A stretch of 23,280 nucleotides of DNA, taken from the NCBI GenBank assembly GCA_000434195.1, contig HF994466.1, positions 1-23,280 of the forward strand, given 5' to 3'. Of the stretch, positions 1 to 6,368 are shown in pieces (the stretch's first letter is position 1; each line of letters starts with the position of its first letter). Both the position numbers and the translations under genes were made by a program. Under the pieces are notes generated by a model. The model had not been told where the DNA came from and ran no database searches. It saw only the letters and a list, made by a program, of their open reading frames with translations. The stretch comes from Clostridium sp. CAG:780. GTDB taxonomy: Bacteria; Bacillota; Clostridia; TANB77; CAG-508.

Positions 1-2
1 AT

Positions 3-302
3 TTTGCAAAATCATACTGGCTGGCTTCCTCTGGGGTTGGCGCTAACTCTAGCTGTGCTTACTTTGGGCTTGGATATGTAAATAATGTATTTGTCAACTC
101 AGTGGTCAACTTGTTCTACTCGAACGGTGACTGGTTTGCCCGTGGTTTTGCGGTTCGCCCCGTAGTATATCTAAACTCTGAAGCCACAGTAGAAGATTTG
201 CATATAATAGATGGACAAGAAGATAATTGGTCAACATACAATAATTCGGATAGTCAAGCTGCAACTGGAGAGGCATCAAACGGATTAGCAGGAAATCGCT
301 AA
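3..302 (+). CDS. C-terminal part of a surface-type protein with a lectin-like YWLAS...RPVV domain (5' end outside window)
   Basis: The reading frame is open from the first bases of the window and ends with TAA at 300-302, giving 99 residues; the start lies upstream. The visible part opens with SYWLASSG, passes through a stretch rich in N, Y, S, C, D and F, and reaches AVRPVVYLNS, followed by a hydrophilic tail. A YWLAS...G-x-RPV pattern is, from memory, common at the C-terminus of large secreted or pilin-like proteins of gut Clostridia, in domains resembling the C-type-lectin/sulfatase-modifying fold. The ligand is unknown. Positions 1-180 contain 82 G+C of 180, clearly richer than the ribosomal genes that follow. 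A terminator follows, so the gene is transcriptionally separate from the ribosomal cluster. The family call rests on motif memory only. Confidence 0.6.
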   Translation, partial: FAKSYWLASSGVGANSSCAYFGLGYVNNVFVNSVVNLFYSNGDWFARGFAVRPVVYLNSEATVEDLHIIDGQEDNWSTYNNSDSQAATGEASNGLAGNR

Positions 303-354
303 AACTAAGTCAGTAATAAACTAATATGAAATGTAAAACATAAACAGTAGAAGC

Positions 355-390
355 CAAGAAGAACTTAAAACTTCTTGACTTTTACTTTTT
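355..390 (+). terminator. Rho-independent terminator after the lectin-like gene
   Basis: CAAGAAG (355-361) pairs perfectly with CTTCTTG (371-377) around a 9-nt loop, followed by a T-rich tract (ACTTTTACTTTTT). The stem is short and AT-rich, so it is a moderate terminator. It separates the upstream gene from the S10 promoter. Confidence 0.6.
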
Positions 391-505
391 CTATTTACTT
401 TTCGATTCATAAAAATAAAAAGCTACAAAAACTAAAATAGATACTAAGACAATTAAGAGTCAAAATGAAAAATGCCTTAAATTGCAACAAAATTTGCAAA
501 AACCG
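391..505. other. Intergenic stretch with no recognised feature
   Basis: This is AT-rich sequence between the terminator and the S10 promoter. I see no open reading frame with a ribosome binding site and no clear structure. It may carry upstream promoter (UP-like) A tracts. Confidence 0.5.
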
Positions 506-534
506 TTGACAACAAAGAAAAAAAAGTATATAAT
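506..534 (+). promoter_or_regulatory. Consensus sigma-A promoter of the S10-spc cluster
   Basis: The -35 is TTGACA (506-511) and the -10 is TATAAT (529-534), separated by exactly 17 bp, so both hexamers match the housekeeping consensus perfectly. Transcription should begin near 541, about 235 nt before rpsJ. No str-operon genes (rpsL, rpsG, fusA, tuf) lie immediately upstream, so this promoter is likely the main entry into the cluster. Confidence 0.88.
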
Positions 535-540
535 AAAAAA

Positions 541-777
541 GCATGTAAGATAGCGTTGAAGTGAAATGTGGCTACAACCATTGATAAACCAGAGGTTGGA
601 GGGAACTTTCATGGAGCATGTCATGGCTTAGACCAGGCGGTAAGGTTTATAAATACAAAGCACTTATCCCAAGATATTCATGCGCAAAACTTGGGCTTTT
701 ATATTGGTGATACATAGAACACCAGGGTGCGTTTATACCTTCCGACCAAAAATAAAAAATTAAGGAGGGAAAATTAC
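541..777 (+). promoter_or_regulatory. Structured 5' leader of the S10 operon with long-range helix and alternative anti-Shine-Dalgarno pairing
   Basis: GGTTGGAGGG (594-603) can form ten consecutive pairs with CCTTCCGACC (738-747), including two G-U wobbles. The enclosed segment has local stems: GGTAAG/CTTATC (639-644/663-668), CCCAAG/CTTGGG (668-673/690-695; these two compete for base 668) and GGTG/CACC (706-709/720-723). The CCTTCC strand (738-743) can instead pair with GGAGGG of the rpsJ ribosome binding site (764-769), so the two structures exclude each other. A 6-codon mini-ORF (MEHVMA, 611-631) has a well-placed GGAGGG (598-603) that is itself the 5' strand of the long helix. S10 operon leaders are known targets of L4 feedback in Gammaproteobacteria; a similar role here is inference. 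Confidence 0.6.
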
Positions 778-1107
778 ATGGCAAAAAAACAAACAACAGA
801 AGTAACAAATGGTAAAATCAGAATAAGACTAAAAGCTTATGATCCAGTAGTTTTAGAACAGTCTACTGAAAAAATAGTAGATACTGCTAAAAAGACAGGA
901 GCTAAAGTTTCAGGACCTATTCCATTACCAACAGAAAAGGAAATCGTAACAATACTACGTTCTCCACACAAACACAAAGATTCAAGAGAACAATTCGAAA
1001 TGAGAACACACAAGAGAGTTATTGATATTCTTTATCCTACACAAAAAACAATTGAGAGCTTAACAAAAATTGAGCTACCAGCTGGTGTAAATATAGAAAT
1101 CAAATAA
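778..1107 (+). CDS. rpsJ: 30S ribosomal protein S10
   Basis: S10 is a 30S head protein, also known as NusE in transcription antitermination. The 109-residue product contains the family pattern IRIRLKAYDPVVLEQS (15-30), GPIPLPTEKEIVTILRSPH (46-64) and the loop EQFEMRTHKRVID (71-83). It is slightly longer than the E. coli protein (103) because of a short N-terminal KKQTTEVTNG segment. The ATG at 778 is chosen because AAGGAGGGA (762-770) sits just upstream; an upstream in-frame ATG at 727 would add a non-homologous extension and lies in the leader structure. First gene of the cluster; the 107-bp gap to rplC holds only a weak GGTTG/CAACC stem (1124-1128/1139-1143). Confidence 0.97.
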   Translation: MAKKQTTEVTNGKIRIRLKAYDPVVLEQSTEKIVDTAKKTGAKVSGPIPLPTEKEIVTILRSPHKHKDSREQFEMRTHKRVIDILYPTQKTIESLTKIELPAGVNIEIK

Positions 1108-1214
1108 TTAAGTATTAATATAAGGTTGAGAGTTGCAACAACCAAAAACAAAAACAACAAACCAAGCTAATAAATTATCAAATTTATAAGCCAATAGTTA
1201 GGAGGAAATAAACA

Positions 1215-1844
1215 ATGAAAAAAGCAATAATAGGAAAAAAAGTCGGAATGACACAAATATTCGACGAAAAAGGAAAAGTAATTCCAGTAACAGTTATAGA
1301 AGCTGGACCATGTGTTGTAGCACAAGTTAAAACAACAGAAAACGATGGTTACGATGCAGTACAATTAGGTTTCGGAGATGTTAAAGAAAGCAAAGTAAAC
1401 AAACCAGTTAAAGGACATTTTGCAAAATCAAAATTAGCATTAAAGAAATATTTAAGAGAATTCAGAATGGATTCAGTAGAAGAAGTTAAAGTTGGAGATG
1501 AACTTAAAGCTGATGTATTTGCAAAAGGCGACAAAGTAGACATCCAAGGAACTTCAAAAGGTAAAGGATTCCAAGGTGTTATTAAAAGACACGGACAATC
1601 AAGAGGACCTATGGGACATGGTTCTATGTATCATAGAAGACCAGGATCTATGGGATCTACATCAACACCAGGTAGAGTATTCAAAGGTAAGAGACTTCCA
1701 GGACATATGGGAACAAATACAATAACAATACAAAATCTAGAAGTTGTTTCTGTAGATTTGGACAAAAATGTAATCCTTGTAAAAGGAAGCGTTCCAGGAG
1801 CAAATGGAGCAATATTAAAAATAAAATCAAGTGTAAAAGCATAG
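1215..1844 (+). CDS. rplC: 50S ribosomal protein L3
   Basis: L3 is an early 23S rRNA-binding assembly protein whose extension reaches near the peptidyl transferase centre. The 209-residue product opens MKKAIIGKKVGMTQIF and contains the signature region KGKGFQGVIKRHGQ, GPMGHGSMYHRRPGSMG and RVFKGKRLPGHMG in its central to C-terminal half, with the length usual for bacterial L3. The start at 1215 has AGGAGG (1200-1205) at good spacing. It is followed 15 bp later by rplD. Confidence 0.97.
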   Translation: MKKAIIGKKVGMTQIFDEKGKVIPVTVIEAGPCVVAQVKTTENDGYDAVQLGFGDVKESKVNKPVKGHFAKSKLALKKYLREFRMDSVEEVKVGDELKADVFAKGDKVDIQGTSKGKGFQGVIKRHGQSRGPMGHGSMYHRRPGSMGSTSTPGRVFKGKRLPGHMGTNTITIQNLEVVSVDLDKNVILVKGSVPGANGAILKIKSSVKA

Positions 1845-1859
1845 GAAGGAGGAAGAAAA

Positions 1860-2483
1860 ATGCCTAAAATAGAAGTATACGATATAAATGGTAAAAAAGT
1901 TAAAGAAGTTGAACTAAAAAATGAAGTATTTGGAATAGAACCAAATGAAGCTGTAGTACACAGTGTTTTAGTAAATTTCTTAGCAAATCAAAGACAAGGT
2001 ACACAAAGTACAAAAACAAGAAGTGAAGTTTCTGGTGGTGGAAAGAAACCATGGAGACAAAAAGGAACAGGTAGAGCAAGACAAGGAAGTATTAGAGCTC
2101 CACAATGGATTAAAGGTGGTATAGCTTTAGGACCAAAACCTCGTTCTTACAAATACACTGTAAATAAAAAAGAAAGACAACTTGCTATCAAATCATTATT
2201 AAGCTCAAAAGTATTAGAAAACAACTTAGTAGTTGTAGATAGTTTACCATTAAAAGACATCAAGACAAAAGAAATGGTAAAAGCTCTTTCAAATTTAAAA
2301 GTAGAAGGAAAAGCATTAATAATGCTTCCAGAAAAAAATGAAAACGTACAAAAATCAGCTAGAAACATAGAAGGTGTAAAAACAACTCTAGTTGGAACTA
2401 TAAATGTATACGACTTGTTAAAATACAACAAACTTGTTTTAACATTAGATACAGTAAAGAAATTAGAGGAGGTGTACGCATAA
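1860..2483 (+). CDS. rplD: 50S ribosomal protein L4
   Basis: L4 binds 23S rRNA, and its long loop lines the peptide exit tunnel. The 207-residue product contains the conserved loop from RQGTQSTKTRSEVSGGG to KKPWRQKGTGRARQGS and RAPQWIKGG (about 45-87), as expected. The start has AAGGAGGA (1846-1853). The TAA stop shares a base with the rplW start (TAATG), implying translational coupling. In Gammaproteobacteria L4 represses its own operon; whether it acts on the structured leader here is unknown. Confidence 0.97.
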   Translation: MPKIEVYDINGKKVKEVELKNEVFGIEPNEAVVHSVLVNFLANQRQGTQSTKTRSEVSGGGKKPWRQKGTGRARQGSIRAPQWIKGGIALGPKPRSYKYTVNKKERQLAIKSLLSSKVLENNLVVVDSLPLKDIKTKEMVKALSNLKVEGKALIMLPEKNENVQKSARNIEGVKTTLVGTINVYDLLKYNKLVLTLDTVKKLEEVYA

Positions 2484-2830
2484 TGAGACCAGAAGACATT
2501 ATAATAAGACCTATAATTACAGAAGAAAGTAATATGGAAATTCAAGAAGGAAAGTATACCTTTAAAGTAAATAAAAAAGCTACAAAAGTTGATATTGCAA
2601 ACGCAGTTGAAAAACTTTTTGAAGTAAAAGTATTAAAAGTTAATACAATAACAGTAAAAGGTAAAGAAAAAAGAGTAGGAAGAAATGTTGGTAAAACATC
2701 AGATTGGAAAAAAGCTATAGTAACTATAGATACCAACCCAGCTGATAAAACATATCTTGCTAAAGGTGGAAAAGAAACTAAGGTTTCTGCTAAGTATAAG
2801 ACATCTATTGATGAGTTTATGGGTGCTTAA
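2483..2830 (+). CDS. rplW: 50S ribosomal protein L23
   Basis: L23 sits at the exit of the peptide tunnel and is the docking site for trigger factor and SRP. The 115-residue product begins MRPEDIIIRPIITEES and has the alternating basic strand KGKEKRVGRNVGKTSDWKKA typical of the family. It is somewhat longer than usual because of a C-terminal tail after about residue 93 (LAKGGKETKVSAKYKTSIDEF). It overlaps the rplD stop by one base, with GAGGAGG of its ribosome binding site inside rplD. Its stop codon lies inside the first arm of the 122-bp palindrome that follows. Confidence 0.95.
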   Translation: MRPEDIIIRPIITEESNMEIQEGKYTFKVNKKATKVDIANAVEKLFEVKVLKVNTITVKGKEKRVGRNVGKTSDWKKAIVTIDTNPADKTYLAKGGKETKVSAKYKTSIDEFMGA

Positions 2831-2949
2831 TAAATTTATATCAGCATCTTGCTTCGTTAAACTTCATAAAAAATTTCTCAATGTACACAAAGTACGATTT
2901 CGAAATTTTTTAATCGTTTGCCTAGCAATATACTAATCTAAATTTATTA
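2828..2949. repeat. 122-bp imperfect palindrome between rplW and rplB
   Basis: TAATAAATTTA (2828-2838) is the exact reverse complement of 2939-2949, and TAAAAAATTTC (2867-2877) of GAAATTTTTTA (2902-2912). Between these, AAAC/GTTT and TTGC/GCAA blocks also match in order, so two arms of about 50 bp align along their length around a central segment of about 24 bp (2878-2901), which itself has a GTAC/GTAC mini-stem. The outer end overlaps the rplW stop codon. It could be a degenerate miniature inverted-repeat element or a long RNA hairpin acting as processing or partial termination signal. Confidence 0.7.
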
Positions 2950-3113
2950 GTAAGAGATATAGCCTTGCTATACTTGGTTCTAATAATTAAGATAAGTAAA
3001 TCAAGATTTATATCAATAGTAAAATTAACGAGAAGTAACTCGGATAATAAAAAATATCTGTAAGTGAAGCAGGAAAAAATTCACTAATATAAAAAATAAG
3101 GAGATAATTAAAA
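2950..3113 (+). promoter_or_regulatory. Hairpin-rich spacer upstream of rplB
   Basis: The rest of the rplW-rplB gap holds successive small stems: TATAGC/GCTATA (2958-2963/2967-2972, 3-nt loop), CGAG/CTCG (3029-3032/3039-3042), GATA/TATC (3043-3046/3055-3058) and AGTGAA/TTCACT (3063-3068/3080-3085). The rplB ribosome binding site AAGGAG (3098-3103) follows. No coding sequence and no convincing promoter are seen. Individual stems are short, so a structured leader is only a possibility. Confidence 0.35.
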
Positions 3114-3941
3114 ATGGCAACAAAAAAATTTAGACCAACAACTCCATCACTAAGAAACATGACAGTATCTGATTTCGCAGAGATAACAAAAAAGACTCCT
3201 GAAAAATCTTTATTAACAGTAAAGAAAGAAAAAGCAGGAAGAAACTCATATGGAAGAATAACAGTACGTCACCAAGGTGGAGGAAACAGACAAAAATATA
3301 GAATAATTGACTTCAAACGTCAAAAAGAAGATATGCCAGCAACAGTAATAGGCATAGAATACGATCCAAACAGAAGTGCAAATATAGCATTAATCCAATA
3401 TGAAGATGGAACAAAAGCTTATATATTAGCACCAGTAGGATTAAAAGATGGTGATACAGTTATGTCAGGAGAAAAAGCTGATATAAAACCAGGAAACTGT
3501 ATGAAACTAGAAAAAATACCAGTAGGTACTATGGTTCACAACATAGAATTAAATCCAGGTCAAGGTGGAAAATTAGTAAGAGCTGCAGGTCAAGAAGCTC
3601 AACTTATGGCTAAAGAAGGAAAATATGCTAACCTAAGATTACCTTCAGGGGAAATGAGATTAGTAATGTTAAATTGTAGAGCAACAATAGGAACTATTGG
3701 AAACTCAGAACATGAAAACATCAAATTAGGTAAAGCTGGAAAAACAAGACATTTAGGAAAACGTCCAGAAGTTAGAGGATCAGCAATGAACCCAGTAGAT
3801 CACCCTCATGGTGGTGGTGAAGGAAAGGCTCCAGTAGGACACGCAGGACCAATGACTCCTTGGGGTAAACCAGCACTTGGATACAAGACAAGAAAGAAAA
3901 ATAATAGAAGTGATAAATTCATAGCTAAGAGGAGGAAATAA
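3114..3941 (+). CDS. rplB: 50S ribosomal protein L2
   Basis: L2 is a primary 23S rRNA-binding protein needed for subunit association and peptidyl transferase activity. The 275-residue product matches the family length and contains GRITVRHQGGGNRQKYR (47-63) and the hallmark VDHPHGGGEGKAPVG (228-242); His230 corresponds to the functionally important E. coli His229. The start at 3114 follows AAGGAG by 10 nt. It is preceded by an unusually long structured gap (283 bp) within an otherwise compact operon and followed only 2 bp later by rpsS. Confidence 0.98.
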   Translation: MATKKFRPTTPSLRNMTVSDFAEITKKTPEKSLLTVKKEKAGRNSYGRITVRHQGGGNRQKYRIIDFKRQKEDMPATVIGIEYDPNRSANIALIQYEDGTKAYILAPVGLKDGDTVMSGEKADIKPGNCMKLEKIPVGTMVHNIELNPGQGGKLVRAAGQEAQLMAKEGKYANLRLPSGEMRLVMLNCRATIGTIGNSEHENIKLGKAGKTRHLGKRPEVRGSAMNPVDHPHGGGEGKAPVGHAGPMTPWGKPALGYKTRKKNNRSDKFIAKRRK

Positions 3942-3943
3942 AA

Positions 3944-4222
3944 ATGTCAAGATCTAGTAAAAAGAAACCATTTGTTGCTCCAGAGCTAATAAAAAGAATA
4001 GATGCAATGAATGAAAGTGGAAAAAAAGAAGTTCTAAAGACTTGGTCTAGAGCATCAACAATATATCCACAAATGGTTGGACACACAATAGCAGTTCACG
4101 ACGGAAGAAAACATGTTCCTGTATACATTTCAGAAGAAATGATAGGACATAAATTAGGTGAATTTGCTCCAACAAGAACATTCAAAGGACATGCGGGAGA
4201 AAAAACAACAACAAAAAAATAA
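3944..4222 (+). CDS. rpsS: 30S ribosomal protein S19
   Basis: S19 lies in the 30S head and contacts S13 and the A-site region. The 92-residue product starts MSRSSKKKPFV and holds the conserved TWSRASTIYPQMVGHTIAVHDGRKHVPVYI core (about 33-62) and GHKLGEFAPTRTF (68-80). Its ribosome binding site GAGGAGG lies within the last codons of rplB, two bases separate the genes, and translation is probably coupled. Confidence 0.97.
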   Translation: MSRSSKKKPFVAPELIKRIDAMNESGKKEVLKTWSRASTIYPQMVGHTIAVHDGRKHVPVYISEEMIGHKLGEFAPTRTFKGHAGEKTTTKK

Positions 4223-4240
4223 AATAAGGAGGTAAATATA

Positions 4241-4612
4241 GTGGAAGCAAAGCAACAAGAAGTACAAAACGAAGTACTACAAGCAAGTGCAACATTAAAA
4301 TATGCTAGAATTTCAAGCAGAAAAGTTAAAATTGTAGCAGACTTAATAAGAGGAAAAGATGCAGACGAAGCTTTAGCAATAGTTAAATTTACACCAAAAG
4401 CATCATCTGAAGTAATAGAAAAATTATTAAAATCAGCAATAGCTAATGCAGAAAACAATCATGGAATGAAACATGAAAAATTATATGTAGCTGAAATTTA
4501 TGCAAATCAAGGACCTACATTAAGAAGAATAAGACCAGCTGCAAAAGGTTCAGCTGTAAGAATTAGAAAGAGAACAAGTCATATAACAATAGTTCTTAAA
4601 GAGAGAGACTAA
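4241..4612 (+). CDS. rplV: 50S ribosomal protein L22
   Basis: L22 spans the large subunit and its beta-hairpin lines the exit tunnel near L4. The product (123 residues) has ATLKYARISSRKVKIVADLIRGK near the N-terminus and the C-terminal PTLRRIRPAAKGSAVRIRKRTSHI block typical of L22. The start is a GTG at 4241 preceded by AAGGAGGT (4227-4234). It gives a Glu/Gln-rich N-terminal extension of roughly 16 residues (MEAKQQEVQNEVLQAS) before the conserved domain. Confidence 0.96.
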   Translation: MEAKQQEVQNEVLQASATLKYARISSRKVKIVADLIRGKDADEALAIVKFTPKASSEVIEKLLKSAIANAENNHGMKHEKLYVAEIYANQGPTLRRIRPAAKGSAVRIRKRTSHITIVLKERD

Positions 4613-4633
4613 TAAAGAAGGAGGATAATTAAG

Positions 4634-5296
4634 ATGGGACAAAAAATGAATCCAAACGGACTAAGAGTTGGAATCATAAAAGACTGGAGTTCAAAATGGT
4701 ATGCAGATTCAAAACATTTTGGAGATTATCTAGTAGAAGATCACAAAATCCGTGAATATGTTAAGAAAAAATTATATGTTAGCGGAATTTCAAAAGTAGA
4801 AATTGAAAGAACTGCTAAATTCGTAAAAGTTAACGTTTATACAGCTAAACCAGGTCTTGTAATAGGAAAAGGTGGAAATTTAGCTGAAAGCTTAAAAGAA
4901 GAATTACAAAAAATGATAAACAAAGACGTAAATCTAAATATAGTAGAGGTTAAGAGCCCAGATTTAGATGCACAATTAGTTGCTGAAAACATTGCAGGAC
5001 AACTAGAAAGAAGAATATCTTTCAGAAGAGCAATGAAACAATGCATGCAAAAAACAATGAAGATGGGAGCTTTAGGAATAAAGACTTCTGTATCAGGTAG
5101 ATTAGGTGGAGCTGATATGGCTAGAACAGAATTCTACAAAGAAGGAACAATACCACTTCAAACATTAAGAGCTGATATTGAATATGGATTTGCAGAAGCA
5201 AATACAACATATGGAAAAATTGGTGTAAAAGTTTGGATATATAAAGGAGAAGTTCTTCCAGCTAAGAAAAAGCAACAGGAAGGAGGAGAAAAATAA
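4634..5296 (+). CDS. rpsC: 30S ribosomal protein S3
   Basis: S3 forms part of the mRNA entry tunnel on the 30S head. The 220-residue product starts MGQKMNPNGLRVGIIKDW, has the KH-domain GxxG loop in GLVIGKGG (74-81) and the C-terminal domain from SGRLGGADMARTE (154-166) through GTIPLQTLRADIEYG (171-185). Length is as expected. Its TAA stop overlaps the rplP ATG by one base, as at rplD-rplW, suggesting coupled translation. Confidence 0.98.
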   Translation: MGQKMNPNGLRVGIIKDWSSKWYADSKHFGDYLVEDHKIREYVKKKLYVSGISKVEIERTAKFVKVNVYTAKPGLVIGKGGNLAESLKEELQKMINKDVNLNIVEVKSPDLDAQLVAENIAGQLERRISFRRAMKQCMQKTMKMGALGIKTSVSGRLGGADMARTEFYKEGTIPLQTLRADIEYGFAEANTTYGKIGVKVWIYKGEVLPAKKKQQEGGEK

Positions 5297-5739
5297 TGCC
5301 ATTAATGCCAAAAAGAACAAAATATAGAAAACAACAAAAAGGTAGAAATAGAGGAAAAGCAACAAGAGGAAATGCAGTAACAAATGGACAATATGGTCTA
5401 CAAGCATTAGAACTAGGACAAATTACTTCTAATCAAATAGAAGCAGCCCGTGTTGCTATGACAAGATATATAAAAAGAGGTGGAAAGGTTTGGATAAAAA
5501 TCTTCCCAGACAAACCAGTAACAAAGAAACCAGCAGATACTCGTATGGGTAAAGGTAAAGGTTCAGTTGAATACTGGGTAGCAGTAGTAAAACCAGGTAG
5601 AGTATTATTTGAACTTGCAGACGTTAACGAAGATACTGCAAGAGAAGCTCTTAGACTTGCTGCTAACAAATTATCAGTAAAATGTAAATTTGTTAAAAAG
5701 GAAACTGAAGTAGGTGGTGAATTAGATGAAGATAAATAA
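5296..5739 (+). CDS. rplP: 50S ribosomal protein L16
   Basis: L16 organises the A-site side of the 50S and is assembled late. The 147-residue product contains LMPKRTKYRKQQKGRNRG at the start and KRGGKVWIKIFPDKPVTKKPADTRMGKGKG in the centre, with a VEYWVAVVKPGRVLFEL strand, all diagnostic. The ribosome binding site (AGGAGGA, 5281-5287) lies in the end of rpsC. The gene end overlaps rpmC by 14 bp. Confidence 0.97.
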   Translation: MPLMPKRTKYRKQQKGRNRGKATRGNAVTNGQYGLQALELGQITSNQIEAARVAMTRYIKRGGKVWIKIFPDKPVTKKPADTRMGKGKGSVEYWVAVVKPGRVLFELADVNEDTAREALRLAANKLSVKCKFVKKETEVGGELDEDK

Positions 5740-6034
5740 GATTAGAGAAATGTCTTCACCAGATTTAGAAAAAGAATTAGGAGAATTAAAGTCAGAACTA
5801 TTTAAACTAAGATTCAGCTTAGCAACAAATGGATTAGACAATCCTATGAAAATCAAAGAAGTTAAAAGAGACATAGCAAAAATAAAAACTGTTTTAACAC
5901 AAAGAGAATTAAACGGTGAAGAAGTAGTAAAAGCAGAAAAAAAAGAAGAAAAAGCTGAAACAAAAAAAGTTACAGCAAAAAAAGAAGCTACCAAAAAAAC
6001 TACTAAAAAAGTAGCTGAAAAAGAAAGCAAATAA
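5726..6034 (+). CDS. rpmC: 50S ribosomal protein L29 with a long charged tail
   Basis: L29 is a small two-helix protein next to L23 at the tunnel exit. Residues 1-65 match the family (MKINKIREMSSPDLEKEL, LKSELFKLRFSLATNGLDNP, IKEVKRDIAKIKTVLTQRE). The remaining 37 residues or so are a low-complexity Lys/Glu/Ala/Thr tail, unlike the usual 60-70-residue protein. The ATG at 5726 overlaps the end of rplP and has AGGTGGTG upstream; a later ATG at 5750 would remove the conserved first segment. Charged tails on L29 occur in several Clostridia, so this is probably real rather than a frameshift. Confidence 0.94.
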   Translation: MKINKIREMSSPDLEKELGELKSELFKLRFSLATNGLDNPMKIKEVKRDIAKIKTVLTQRELNGEEVVKAEKKEEKAETKKVTAKKEATKKTTKKVAEKESK

Positions 6035-6038
6035 TAGA

Positions 6039-6065
6039 TTTCTATAAAAGATATTTTATAAGAAA
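6039..6065 (+). promoter_or_regulatory. Hairpin abutting the rpsQ ribosome binding site
   Basis: TATAAAA (6043-6049) pairs perfectly with TTTTATA (6054-6060) around a 4-nt GATA loop. After a bulged A (6061) the outer TTTC (6039-6042) pairs with GAAA (6062-6065). The outer strand runs into the rpsQ Shine-Dalgarno AAAGGAG (6063-6069), so folding would partly occlude it. Confidence 0.5.
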
Positions 6066-6075
6066 GGAGATCAAA

Positions 6076-6339
6076 ATGGAAGAAAGAAATCTTCGTAAAA
6101 CCATGATAGGAGTTGTTACATCTAACAAAATGGACAAAACAGTAGTTGTATCTGTTCAAAAAAATGAGATGGACAAAACATATGGTAAAATAAAGAAAAT
6201 AACATACAAACTAAAAGCTCATGACGAAAACAATGAATGCCAAATCGGAGATAAAGTAAAAGTTATGGAAACAAGACCTTTATCAAAAGATAAGAGATGG
6301 AGAGTTGTTGAAATCGTAGAAAAGGCTATAATCAAATAA
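6076..6339 (+). CDS. rpsQ: 30S ribosomal protein S17
   Basis: S17 is a primary 16S rRNA-binding protein with an OB fold. The 87-residue product carries RKTMIGVVTSNKMDKTVVV, YGKIKKITYKLKAHDE and GDKVKVMETRPLSKDKRWRVVEIVEKA, the full family pattern at usual length. The start follows AAAGGAG (6063-6069). A short hairpin lies in the 41-bp gap before it. Confidence 0.97.
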   Translation: MEERNLRKTMIGVVTSNKMDKTVVVSVQKNEMDKTYGKIKKITYKLKAHDENNECQIGDKVKVMETRPLSKDKRWRVVEIVEKAIIK

Positions 6340-6368
6340 TAAAAGAAATAAGAAGGAGGTACTAGTCA

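Noticed and set aside
668..700. CCCAAG/CTTGGG hairpin followed by CTTTT in the rpsJ leader as a terminator
   Set aside because: The T run is only four bases and the stem has a 16-nt loop; it is better explained as one stem of the leader fold. An attenuator cannot be excluded.
618..710. 30-codon frame in the rpsJ leader (MSWLRPGG...)
   Set aside because: Composition and position look like chance, it would end in TGA, unlike every real gene here, and it overlaps the structured leader.
727..777. N-terminal extension of S10 from ATG 727
   Set aside because: It lacks a ribosome binding site, would translate part of the structured leader and would place AAGGAGGGA inside the gene; S10 homology begins at 778.
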